Virus record (IMG/VR): IMGVR_UViG_3300020578_000406
Location: 1-24,891 of that record
Origin: a virus
Direction: 5' to 3' (one strand)
Length of the DNA: 24,891 bases
The notes under the pieces were generated by a model. It ran no database searches. It saw only the letters and a list, made by a program, of their open reading frames with translations, and was not told the DNA's origin. The translations under genes and the position numbers were made by a program. Positions 8,083-15,369 of the stretch are shown piece by piece (positions within the stretch are counted from its first letter, which is position 1; each line of letters begins with the position of its first letter).

Positions 8083-8120
8083 GCGCCTAGAACATAGGCG
8101 CCGCGCGAGGAGGCGGCGCC
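8083..8120 (+). promoter_or_regulatory. Two mutually exclusive hairpins holding the ribosome site of the chaperone gene
   Basis: Hairpin A pairs GCGCCTA (8083-8089) with TAGGCGC (8095-8101) around loop GAACA. Hairpin B pairs GGCGCCGC (8097-8104) with GCGGCGCC (8113-8120), and its 8-base loop GCGAGGAG carries most of AGGAGG (8108-8113), 8 bases before ATG 8122. They share 8097-8101, so only one can form. No U-tract follows, so a simple terminator is unlikely. A translational control role for the following gene is inferred. Confidence 0.55.
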
Positions 8121-8121
8121 C

Positions 8122-8571
8122 ATGTTTCAGCAACTCAAAAACTCGAGCTCATCGCCGCCGCAACCGCCCGCGCAAGAGCCGCCCGCCGGCTTAGAGCGGG
8201 TGTTAAACATCGAGACGGAGCTAGGCGGCCAGGTGCGGCGCTGCACCGTCACGGCGCGCGTAATGGACTTGAGCGCGAAGATCGCCCGCGACCGCCTCGC
8301 GGCGCAGCTCGCGGCGCCCTCGCGCTTTGACGACCTCCCCGCCGCGGCGCAGCTCAGAATATGGGCGACCGCGACGCTGGCGCAGGCGATCACCGACGCG
8401 CCGCCCTGGCTGAGCGAATGGGCGGGGCTTTATGACCCGCTACTCTTCGCGCTCTTCGAGGAGGTGACGGCGCACGAGCGCGCATTTTTTCGCGGACACT
8501 TGGCGGAGGGCGCAGGCGCAGCGCCAGAGCCCCGCGTGGAGGTTAAGCGCCTCGCTCTACCCTCCCTTTGA
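8122..8571 (+). CDS. Tail assembly chaperone (unshifted, G-type product)
   Basis: This 149-residue protein lies between the tail tube and tape measure genes, the fixed place of tail assembly chaperones, which coat the tape measure protein while the tube polymerises. It begins with a Ser/Pro-rich stretch, then a small alpha/beta domain (VLNIETELGGQVRRCTVTARV, helices to GLYDPLLFALFEEVTAHERA). AGGAGG at 8108-8113 serves ATG 8122. Near its end it contains GCA TTT TTT CGC (8482-8493), and a second open frame continues from there to the tape measure start, so a fraction of product is probably frameshifted, as is usual for this gene pair. The family is recognised by position and architecture. Confidence 0.75.
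   Translation: MFQQLKNSSSSPPQPPAQEPPAGLERVLNIETELGGQVRRCTVTARVMDLSAKIARDRLAAQLAAPSRFDDLPAAAQLRIWATATLAQAITDAPPWLSEWAGLYDPLLFALFEEVTAHERAFFRGHLAEGAGAAPEPRVEVKRLALPSL
8485..8490 (+). promoter_or_regulatory. Candidate programmed ribosomal frameshift site (T6)
   Basis: Six T's are read TTT TTT in the chaperone frame, in strongly GC-rich surroundings. Phe-tRNA can re-pair perfectly after a +1 or -2 slip. Either enters the frame that is open to 8759. The direction is not the -1 shift most common for this gene pair. Confidence 0.55.
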
Positions 8572-8761
8572 GCCTTGCCCCCTCGACCCGACGCGCCCCA
8601 ACGCGCCCGCCGCTTGTGTGATTGAGCGGGGGCTAATGGCACTCAGCGACGAGGCCTTTAACGCCGCGCAACCCGCGCATAATGCTACAATAAAGGCAGA
8701 TCAGCCCGCCGTAACGGGCGTGGCGTGGATAGACGCCCAAGAGCGCGCGAGGTTTAGATGA
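8489..8761 (+). CDS. Frameshift extension of tail assembly chaperone (T part of G-T fusion)
   Basis: Reading in frame 2 from TTC 8489 there are 90 sense codons to TGA 8759-8761, which overlaps the tape measure ATG at 8758. The peptide contains SASLYPPFEPCPLDP, CVIERGLMALSDEAFNAA and VTGVAWIDAQERARFR, with normal phage codon use, and it fills the otherwise empty gap 8572-8757. Frame 2 is closed upstream at TGA 8465-8467, and the shared window with the first frame (8468-8571) includes T6 (8485-8490). A +1 slip on the first TTT, or a -2 slip on the second, enters this frame. The fused product would be about 212 residues. An alternative is independent initiation at ATG 8636 (41 residues), which has a weak ribosome site. 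Confidence 0.65.
   Translation, partial: FADTWRRAQAQRQSPAWRLSASLYPPFEPCPLDPTRPNAPAACVIERGLMALSDEAFNAAQPAHNATIKADQPAVTGVAWIDAQERARFR
8683..8691 (+). promoter_or_regulatory. Candidate extended -10 promoter before tape measure gene
   Basis: TGCTACAAT matches the TGn-TACAAT form seen at 5936 and 12304 and lies 66 bases upstream of the tape measure ATG (8758). It is inside the frameshift extension, where it encodes N-A-T-I, so coding may explain part of it. No -35 is visible. Confidence 0.25.
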
Positions 8762-10293
8762 GCTCAGAGGTTACAATCAAGGTCAACCTAGACGAGACGG
8801 GCGCTATCAAGGACATTGAAACCTTAAAGCGCCACCTCGACGACCTCGCGCGACAAGCGGCGAACATCCCCACGGGCGCCGCGCCCGTCGCGCCTGGCGG
8901 GGCACCGCGCGACCCGCGGGGGCGCTTCATATCACGAGGCGGGGCGCCCGCCCCCCTCGCGGGAGCCCCTGGCGCACCCGCCGCGCCAGCGGCGCCTCCG
9001 ACCCTCGCGCAGCCCCCCGAGGCCGCCGCCGCAGGGCGGGGGGGCGCGGGCGCTATGGGCCCCGCTATCGCTCAAGCGCTGCTCAGTTTTGCGGGGCAGA
9101 GCGCGGGGGGTGTGGTGAGCGAGATAGGCGCGCGCAGCGCTAACCTTCCCTTTGTGGGGGGGCCGCTCGCGGCGTATCTAGGCATTAAGGGCGCCTCTCT
9201 ACAAGCGCGCGAGGCGCTCGCGGGGCAGGCGGCGGGGCTAGAGGGGCTGGAGGCGCAGATCGCCGGCGCCGTAGACATCGCGGGCGAGACACCCCGCGAG
9301 GCGACAGAGCGCGCCGCCGCATCAATCGCCTCTCTAGGCTTTGGCGCGGGTGAGGCGCGCCAGCTTATGGCCACCAACGCGGGGGCCTTTGGGCTCGCGC
9401 AGACATTCAGCGAGCTAGAGGGCACGCTGGGCGACCTCGCCGCCGCGCAAAAGGCGGGGCTAAGCCCGCAGATGATTAGCAGCCTAGCGGGAGCTATCAC
9501 ACAGGCGGGAACGGGCGCCGGCGGGGGTGTACAGGCGCGCGCCGCCTATGACCTAGCTTTCCAGATGCGGAACCTCGCCGAGAGCGGGCTAGACCTCCGC
9601 GGCGCGGGTGTTAATCGCTTCCTCGCCGGGATGCAGGGCGCGATAGACACGCTCGCGGGGCAGGGGATCACCACGCGCGGCGAGGGCCTCGCGGCGACCG
9701 TGCGCGCCGTGAGCGGGGCGACGAGGCGCACCGGTACCCGCCCGTTACAGATCACGCAGGCGCTAGGGGGCGCGGCGGGGGGCGCGCGTGCGGGCTTCGC
9801 GGGGCAGTTTGGGGGGCTAGTAGAGGCTGCCATACAGGCGGAGGCGTTTAGCCGCGCCGAGACGCCTCTACAGGCGCTCCAGATTATGGAACAAATGCAG
9901 GCCGACCCCCGACGGATGCAAGCGGCGCTTAGGAGCCAGCTAGGGGGGGAGGGCGCAGCGCTCGCTCTGGCTTCAATACCGGGCATAGGTGCGGGAGAGG
10001 CGCGACAGCTCGCCGGGGGGATGGGGCGCGGCGCGGACGCGCTTAGCCTACCCGCTCGACAGACGCGCGGGCAGATAGAAGCGGGGCTCGCCGTGAGCGC
10101 CGCCCAGGCGGCCGCCGATCAAGCGCTAGTGAACGCGGCGCGCAGCAACGAGGCTCTGTTAGTAGAGCTCACGCAGATCAGCGCAGACATCAAGGCCGCC
10201 GTACTGAAGTTCACCGAGACGAGCGACCTAATAACGGGGCTCGCCGCGGGTATCGCAAAGGCGCTGGACACTATCGCGAGGTTTACGCCGTGA
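8758..10293 (+). CDS. Tail tape measure protein
   Basis: This 511-residue protein sets tail length and is extruded ahead of DNA. It starts with a short strand/helix section (VTIKVNLDETGAIKDIETLKRHL), then a Pro/Ala/Gly-rich stretch (about 40-95) with DPRGRFISRG. Hydrophobic Gly/Ala-rich segments and long helical regions follow, ending with a helix-rich C-terminus (LVNAARSNEALLVELTQISADIK). It is short for the family: at about 0.15 nm per residue it predicts a tail near 75-80 nm. No lysozyme or peptidase domain is visible. It follows the chaperone pair with a stop/start overlap at 8758-8761 and precedes the baseplate hub gene. Confidence 0.85.
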   Translation: MSSEVTIKVNLDETGAIKDIETLKRHLDDLARQAANIPTGAAPVAPGGAPRDPRGRFISRGGAPAPLAGAPGAPAAPAAPPTLAQPPEAAAAGRGGAGAMGPAIAQALLSFAGQSAGGVVSEIGARSANLPFVGGPLAAYLGIKGASLQAREALAGQAAGLEGLEAQIAGAVDIAGETPREATERAAASIASLGFGAGEARQLMATNAGAFGLAQTFSELEGTLGDLAAAQKAGLSPQMISSLAGAITQAGTGAGGGVQARAAYDLAFQMRNLAESGLDLRGAGVNRFLAGMQGAIDTLAGQGITTRGEGLAATVRAVSGATRRTGTRPLQITQALGGAAGGARAGFAGQFGGLVEAAIQAEAFSRAETPLQALQIMEQMQADPRRMQAALRSQLGGEGAALALASIPGIGAGEARQLAGGMGRGADALSLPARQTRGQIEAGLAVSAAQAAADQALVNAARSNEALLVELTQISADIKAAVLKFTETSDLITGLAAGIAKALDTIARFTP

Positions 10294-11672
10294 AGGTTGA
10301 AATCTACACCGACACCCAGGCGCGAGAGATCACGGGGCACGTCACGGGCGTCACCTGGACGGCGAGCACGCGCGCACCGTACCTGAGCGCGAGCGTGACC
10401 CTCGCGGCGCCCTTCGCGCTACTCGACGAGATCGCCCCCGCCGGCGAGGGCGCCTTAGACTTGAACGCTTGGCTTGTAGTGCGCGAGATAGTCGCGGGTG
10501 CAGAGCGCGCCGTATTCGCGGGCCCCGTCACGAGCTACAACTACACGCTGAGCGCGGACAGCGGCGCGGGGCTGGAGGGGCTCAGGCGCCTCGACGCGCT
10601 CACCATCAGCGCCGCCTCACCGCTGCACCACATGAGCGAGGCTCAGATAGCGCTCAGCGCGCGCGCCGTGGGCGCCCCCGCCGGTCATATCTACCAGCTC
10701 AGCGAATGGGCGCCGATCATGCGCGAGCTCATCACAACGCCCTTTAGGGGCCCGTATCTAGGCGCCGCGCTCGCGCGCCTCTTCGAGCTACTCGCCGCGC
10801 CCTACAGGCTCCCCCGCACCCTCGCGGGCGGCGCCTCCCTCGCAGGTGTGCCCGTCGCTTACGACACCGACACGACCATCGAGCACGCGCCCGAGCGTGT
10901 GTTAGACGCGCGAGGGCTCACCGGCGCCGCAATAGCCGCCGTCTCAGCCGCCGCCGCCCCTGGGGGCTCGCCGTGGACGCTGATTAGCTCCATCTTCGAC
11001 CCCGACCCCACCATAGCGGAGCTGTTTGTGAGCCTTGAGCCCGTCGAGGACGGCGCGGCAGGCATAGGGGGCGCGCTGGGCGCCCTCCCCGTGCTCATCC
11101 ACCGCTTCCGCCCGTTCACCGTGGGGGCGCTCCCCTCCGCCGCCGCTGTGGGCGCGACGGACGCGCCCGCGCACCCACGCGCGCGCGCCTCGCTCATCGA
11201 GGGCGTTATCAGCCTCCGCGCCGCGCAGACGGACGCCGATAGGGTGAACGCCGCCTATATCACCACCCCGCTTACCGCATCCCGCGGCGTGGATAGTTTC
11301 GGGCTGATCGCTTCCCCGCGCCTCGACCCCGAGGACATAGACCGCGCGGGGCTCAGGCTCTACCGCGCACAATGGCCCTACTTTCCGCCGAGTAAGACCG
11401 AGGGCACCTTCGCGGCGCACTCGCAGTATATTGTAGACGTCACCGCACAGATCACCCAGGGGGCAGAACGCTTTATGAGCGGCGACATCTCAGCGCGCTA
11501 TTTACCGCACCTCCGCGCGGGGCTGTGGATCAAGGCGCCTATCGGCGACCACGCGCGCGAGCGGCGCTTTTATGGATACATCGAGAGCGCTACGCACTCC
11601 GTCAACGTAGGCGTCGGGGGGCTCATCACGCGCCGCTCATCGCTGAGCTTCACGAGGGGCTTTTTTGAATGA
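10290..11672 (+). CDS. Baseplate hub protein (gp27/XkdQ-like)
   Basis: This 460-residue protein starts at ATG 10290, overlapping the tape measure stop by 4 bases. It opens with a short strand section (MKVEIYTDTQAREITGHVTGVTW) typical of hub N-termini. After the middle it has DADRVNAAYI, and near the C-terminus FMSGDISARYLPHLRAGLWI and a closing strand HSVNVGVGGLITRRSSLSFTRG. These are features of the gp27-like hub proteins at the tail tip, which connect tube to spike. Position right after the tape measure gene supports the role. A lytic domain is not evident. Confidence 0.65.
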   Translation: MKVEIYTDTQAREITGHVTGVTWTASTRAPYLSASVTLAAPFALLDEIAPAGEGALDLNAWLVVREIVAGAERAVFAGPVTSYNYTLSADSGAGLEGLRRLDALTISAASPLHHMSEAQIALSARAVGAPAGHIYQLSEWAPIMRELITTPFRGPYLGAALARLFELLAAPYRLPRTLAGGASLAGVPVAYDTDTTIEHAPERVLDARGLTGAAIAAVSAAAAPGGSPWTLISSIFDPDPTIAELFVSLEPVEDGAAGIGGALGALPVLIHRFRPFTVGALPSAAAVGATDAPAHPRARASLIEGVISLRAAQTDADRVNAAYITTPLTASRGVDSFGLIASPRLDPEDIDRAGLRLYRAQWPYFPPSKTEGTFAAHSQYIVDVTAQITQGAERFMSGDISARYLPHLRAGLWIKAPIGDHARERRFYGYIESATHSVNVGVGGLITRRSSLSFTRGFFE

Positions 11673-12343
11673 TCCGCAAAGGCCCCGCGACCCGCGCCCC
11701 CGTGCTGGCCATAATGCGCGTAGTAGCGCGCAGGGTGCGCGACGGCGCCCCGTTCCTCGACCTGATAGACAGGGGCGGGCGCCTCTATAGTGATGCGGAG
11801 GTGCTAGGCTTAGGCGGCGCACCTAACGAGCTCGCCGCCGTGCCTCCCGAGGGCGCCGACGTGCTCACCCTCACCACCCCGCAGAACGCGCCGCTAGTGA
11901 TAGGCGCGTTTAGCGTCTCGACCGACCGCGCGCCCCAGGTGACGCTCAGCGGCGCGGGCGAGTATCCACCCGACGCCCTCGCGCTAGATCACGTGGCGCT
12001 CAAGAGCGGCGCGGCGCGGCTAGTGGCGGGCGACGGGGCGCTATTCGCGGCGCCCGTGCTCAGAGTACAGGGGCGCTTAGAGGTGAGCGCGGGAGCGGCG
12101 CCCGCGCTGAGCGGGGCTGTAGCCGAGCCCACGCTAGACACCCTCACGCAGTACCAGAGCGCGATTAACACCCTCGCGGCGAGCCTCGAAGCAATCCGCC
12201 TGGCGTGCGCGAGCGCGCCCAACCCCGCCGCCTTGCCGGCGCTATTGCAGGCCGCCGCCCAGGCGCTGCCGCCCGTATCGCCTACCATCGCGCCGCCCCC
12301 GAATGGTACAATCGCCAGCGAAATCATCAAAGTTGAGAGGTAA
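11669..12343 (+). CDS. Putative baseplate spike / hub-associated protein
   Basis: This 224-residue protein starts at ATG 11669, overlapping the hub stop by 4 bases. Residues about 75-150 are beta-rich with a repeated strand-turn pattern (DHVALKSGAARLVAGDGALF, VLRVQGRLEVSAG), and a helical segment follows (LDTLTQYQSAINTLAASLEAI). Together with the place between the hub and the gp25-like gene this suggests a spike or OB-fold baseplate protein (gpV/gp5 group), but no signature such as an HxH spike tip is present, so the assignment is tentative. The C-terminus is Pro/Ala-rich. A TGGTACAAT element lies near its 3' end. Confidence 0.45.
   Translation: MIRKGPATRAPVLAIMRVVARRVRDGAPFLDLIDRGGRLYSDAEVLGLGGAPNELAAVPPEGADVLTLTTPQNAPLVIGAFSVSTDRAPQVTLSGAGEYPPDALALDHVALKSGAARLVAGDGALFAAPVLRVQGRLEVSAGAAPALSGAVAEPTLDTLTQYQSAINTLAASLEAIRLACASAPNPAALPALLQAAAQALPPVSPTIAPPPNGTIASEIIKVER
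12304..12312 (+). promoter_or_regulatory. Candidate extended -10 promoter before LysM-gp25 gene
   Basis: TGGTACAAT followed by CGC matches the 5936 element, and its first base is 43 bases upstream of ATG 12347, exactly as at 5936/5979. It overlaps the coding end of the preceding gene, where it encodes N-G-T-I. No convincing -35 is seen. Confidence 0.4.
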
Positions 12344-12346
12344 CGC

Positions 12347-13975
12347 ATGAACACCGCGAGCCCCCCGCCAGGCATAGCGCCGCCGGGCATTATCGCCGAC
12401 CTTGCGCGCCTCAATATGCGCTATCTGTTAGAGCACCGGGTGAACGGCGCGCTAAAGGCGGCTGTGGCGCTCCCCCTCCCCCCGCAGGCGTACACGGACA
12501 ACGGCGAGGCGCCGCACCTCATCACCTACACGCTGGGAGGCGTGATACGCGAGCTCGCACCCCAGAAGCGGCGCACCCTAAGCCTTACGGGCTCTAGCGG
12601 CTACGACGCTCGCACAGGGCACACCCGCGAGGGGCTCATCACCGCGCAGCCGGGGCCCGTACTCCTCGCGGAGTTCAAAGCATTTATAGAAGGCTACCTC
12701 GCCGACGCGGCGCGCGAGGGGGCACAGGGCACCCTCACAACGCAAATAGGCGCGCTCAGCACCTCGACCACCCGCGAGAAGCACCAGCTACTATTCCGCG
12801 CGATTGACGAAGGCGCAAACTACGCCGTGGAGGTTATGAGCCTCCGCATAGACCGAGACGCGCAAAATAACCACTTTGGGCGCGGGTGGACGCTCACGCT
12901 GGAGGCCTACGACGAGGCGCAGCCCTTCCCGAGCGCGTTTAGCCGATATACCGACATTCTCAACGCGATCACGGGCGCCGTGAACGCCGCCGCCGCCGTT
13001 GTCGCGGTAGGGGCGCAGGCCATACAGGGCGTGAACAGCTTAGCGCGCCTCACCCTGGGCCCGCTCGACGCGCTGAGGAATGTTACCGCCGCGCTGGGCG
13101 AGGCGCTCGCGGGCGTGAGCTCGATTGCGGCGCTCCCCCGCGACCTACTCAGGCGGGCGGGCTTCGCGGCGGGCGAGGTGCGGCGCGACCTAACGCGCCT
13201 AGCGAATGACCTAGAGCGCTTCCCCTCCGCCACCGGCGCCGCGTGGGAGGCGCTCACCGTCGCGCTACTTGGCGCGGATGAGGCGCAGACGCAGTTTGAG
13301 AGCGCTAGCGCGCTGATCCCTCAGCGCGTAGACCTCGACACGTACACCACACCGCCGCTCACCTCGACCCAGACGCCTAGCACCGCGACCCCCGCGACAC
13401 CCGCCATACCCTACCCGCTCAGGCTTGGCGAGACGCTGGAGCACCTCGCGGCGCGCGTGTTAGGTAACGCGGCGCTGTGGGTGCAGATCGCAGAGCTGAA
13501 TGGGTGGATTGACGCCGAGACGCTAGGCAGCGGGCGCCCCGCGCGTGCAGGTGATCTAGTGCTTATCCCCTTGAGCCAAAGCGCACAGCCTGAGCCCACC
13601 CGCGAGCGCGACATCTACGGCACCGACCTAGCGCTAGACCAGAGCGGCGACCTACAGCTAAAGAGCGCAGACCTCGCCACCGTGAGCGGGCCGGCGAACA
13701 TCGAGCAGGCGCTAGGGCTGAGGCTCAAGACCACCACCCTTGAGCTATCATGGGCGCCCGAGTATGGACTACCAGCGCTCACCGGCACCCGAATTAGCGC
13801 ATCGAGCGCGGGCTATGTGGGCGCGCTGGTGCGCGAGCAGATTGAGCAAGACCGCCGCATTGATCGAGCGCTGTTGATTGAGGTGCGCGACGCGGGCGAC
13901 ACTCTCGCCATTCACGCAGAGGCGCGCACTACGGCGGGCGCCTTCCTCCAGACCACCACCGAGGCCCCCAGATGA
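12347..13975 (+). CDS. Baseplate protein: LysM domain fused to gp25-like wedge domain
   Basis: This 542-residue protein has an N-terminal domain of unknown type with helices and strands (about 20-195). A helical Ala-rich region follows (200-320), then a Thr/Pro linker (about 336-355) and a LysM module (356-409: YPLRLGETLEHLAARVLGN ... LNGW ... GDLVLIPL). The last part is a gp25-like wedge domain (422-536: DIYGTDLALDQSGDL, NIEQALGLRLKTTTLEL, VREQIEQDRRID). LysM in tail proteins probably contacts peptidoglycan or other baseplate parts; gp25 is a conserved wedge component. Separate genes usually carry these modules. It begins just after a TGGTACAAT element and overlaps the J-like gene by 4 bases. 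Confidence 0.75.
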   Translation: MNTASPPPGIAPPGIIADLARLNMRYLLEHRVNGALKAAVALPLPPQAYTDNGEAPHLITYTLGGVIRELAPQKRRTLSLTGSSGYDARTGHTREGLITAQPGPVLLAEFKAFIEGYLADAAREGAQGTLTTQIGALSTSTTREKHQLLFRAIDEGANYAVEVMSLRIDRDAQNNHFGRGWTLTLEAYDEAQPFPSAFSRYTDILNAITGAVNAAAAVVAVGAQAIQGVNSLARLTLGPLDALRNVTAALGEALAGVSSIAALPRDLLRRAGFAAGEVRRDLTRLANDLERFPSATGAAWEALTVALLGADEAQTQFESASALIPQRVDLDTYTTPPLTSTQTPSTATPATPAIPYPLRLGETLEHLAARVLGNAALWVQIAELNGWIDAETLGSGRPARAGDLVLIPLSQSAQPEPTRERDIYGTDLALDQSGDLQLKSADLATVSGPANIEQALGLRLKTTTLELSWAPEYGLPALTGTRISASSAGYVGALVREQIEQDRRIDRALLIEVRDAGDTLAIHAEARTTAGAFLQTTTEAPR

Positions 13976-15369
13976 GCTATACCCCCCGAACGCGCGAGGA
14001 GCTCGCGCGCCTCGCGCTAGGCGCGATCATCGCCCGCTCAGACCTGAGCGACACGGCCCGCGGGAGCGTGATAGACACGCTCAGCCAGGCAATAGGCGCA
14101 CTCGCCGCGAGCGTGGAGCAGCAGATAGGGCGCGTGCGCGAGGCCTTTGACTTTAGGGCGGCCACGGGCGCAGAGCTCGACGCGCGGCTCCTAGAGCTAC
14201 CGCTGAGCACCATCAGCCGCCTACAAGCGACCCGCGCGAGCGGTACAGCGCGTCTCACGGTGACGGCTAGCGCCTCGCCCCGCACCCTTGAGGCGGGCGC
14301 GACGTTCAGCGCGAGCGCGGCGCCGGCGCTGATCTTTCAGACCCTCGCGCCACTAGTGATAGGCGCGGGCGTCACGGCGATTGACGCGACCGTTGAGGCG
14401 CTCGACGCGGGGCGCGCCGGCAACATCGCAGCCGGCGCGCTCGACACCTTAGACAGCGCCCCGCCCTATGTGATAGCCGTCACCAACCCAAGCGCCTTTG
14501 GCGGGGGGCTCGACGAGGAGGGCGACGAGGCCTTGAAGCGGCGCGCCCAGCTCTACTTGCAGAGCCTGGCGCGCTCACAGCCCGCAGCCTTGCGCTATCT
14601 CGCCCTCGCCCTCGCGAGCACCGCGGGGCGTATCATTCTCGCGGACGTGTACGAGCCTGACACCTCGCCGGGCTATGCGGAGCTTTACATAGACGACGGC
14701 ACCGGCGCGTTAGCAGCACGCACGGCGCCCGGCGCGCAGTACACCGACACCGCGGGCCCCGCCGGCGCGCGCGTGCTCTACTTTGACGCGCCCGCAGTCC
14801 TCGCGCCCGTGCCCCAGATATACAACGGCGCCGCGTGGGTAGACCTCGCGCCGAGCGCCTACCGCGCCATACCTGAGCGCGGCGTGATCTACTTGAACGG
14901 GGGCGCTATCGGCGCGGGGGTAGCGTGGAGGCTCAAGCCCTACACGGTTTATACAGGGCTCATAGCTGAGCTACAGCGCGAGGTGGAGGGCGACCCCGCC
15001 AACCCCTCCGCCACGCCGGGCGCGCGCGCGGCGGGAACGCGCGTGCGGGTGTTACCCGCGCTCCCCTTCACGCTCAACTTCGATCTAACCCTGCTCCCGA
15101 CGGGGGGCGCCGACCTCGACGCGCTCAGCGCCCAGCTCACCGCCGCGCTGATCGACCTCACCTACAGCCTAGACATCGGCGCGCCGCTGTTTGTGGCGCA
15201 GATCATCGCGGCGGCTATGGCGCTTGAAGGCGTCGCCAACGTGCGCGCCTACCGCCAGGGCACCGGCGGCACCGCCACGCCCGAGCCGCTTGATGACGTG
15301 TACCCCCCGCTGGATCGCGTGTTACGCATAGGGCGCCTTACGCTAGTGCCCACCTCCGAGGAGACTTAA
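13972..15369 (+). CDS. Baseplate J-like (wedge) protein
   Basis: This 465-residue protein starts at ATG 13972, overlapping the previous stop by 4 bases. It shows the J-like signature: N-terminal helix with EELARLALGAIIARSDLSDTA, the strand SGTARLTVTASASPRTLEAGA, and further on the DEEGDEALKRRAQLYLQSL motif with SQPAALRYLALA, typical of the gpJ/gp6 wedge family. A beta-rich insert (about 230-320) and a C-terminal part with ATPEPLDDVYPPLD follow. It forms the outer ring of the baseplate wedge with the gp25-like protein. The order gp25 then J is conserved in contractile phages, which supports the call. Confidence 0.85.
   Translation: MSYTPRTREELARLALGAIIARSDLSDTARGSVIDTLSQAIGALAASVEQQIGRVREAFDFRAATGAELDARLLELPLSTISRLQATRASGTARLTVTASASPRTLEAGATFSASAAPALIFQTLAPLVIGAGVTAIDATVEALDAGRAGNIAAGALDTLDSAPPYVIAVTNPSAFGGGLDEEGDEALKRRAQLYLQSLARSQPAALRYLALALASTAGRIILADVYEPDTSPGYAELYIDDGTGALAARTAPGAQYTDTAGPAGARVLYFDAPAVLAPVPQIYNGAAWVDLAPSAYRAIPERGVIYLNGGAIGAGVAWRLKPYTVYTGLIAELQREVEGDPANPSATPGARAAGTRVRVLPALPFTLNFDLTLLPTGGADLDALSAQLTAALIDLTYSLDIGAPLFVAQIIAAAMALEGVANVRAYRQGTGGTATPEPLDDVYPPLDRVLRIGRLTLVPTSEET

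Noticed and set aside
8636-8761. Independent 41-codon gene starting at ATG 8636
   Set aside because: It is part of the longer open frame from 8489, the upstream part has protein-like sequence, and its ribosome site is poor. The frameshift reading explains the data better.
8772-8777. TACAAT inside the start of the tape measure gene
   Set aside because: It lacks the TGn extension and lies inside the gene, so it was not counted among the promoter candidates.
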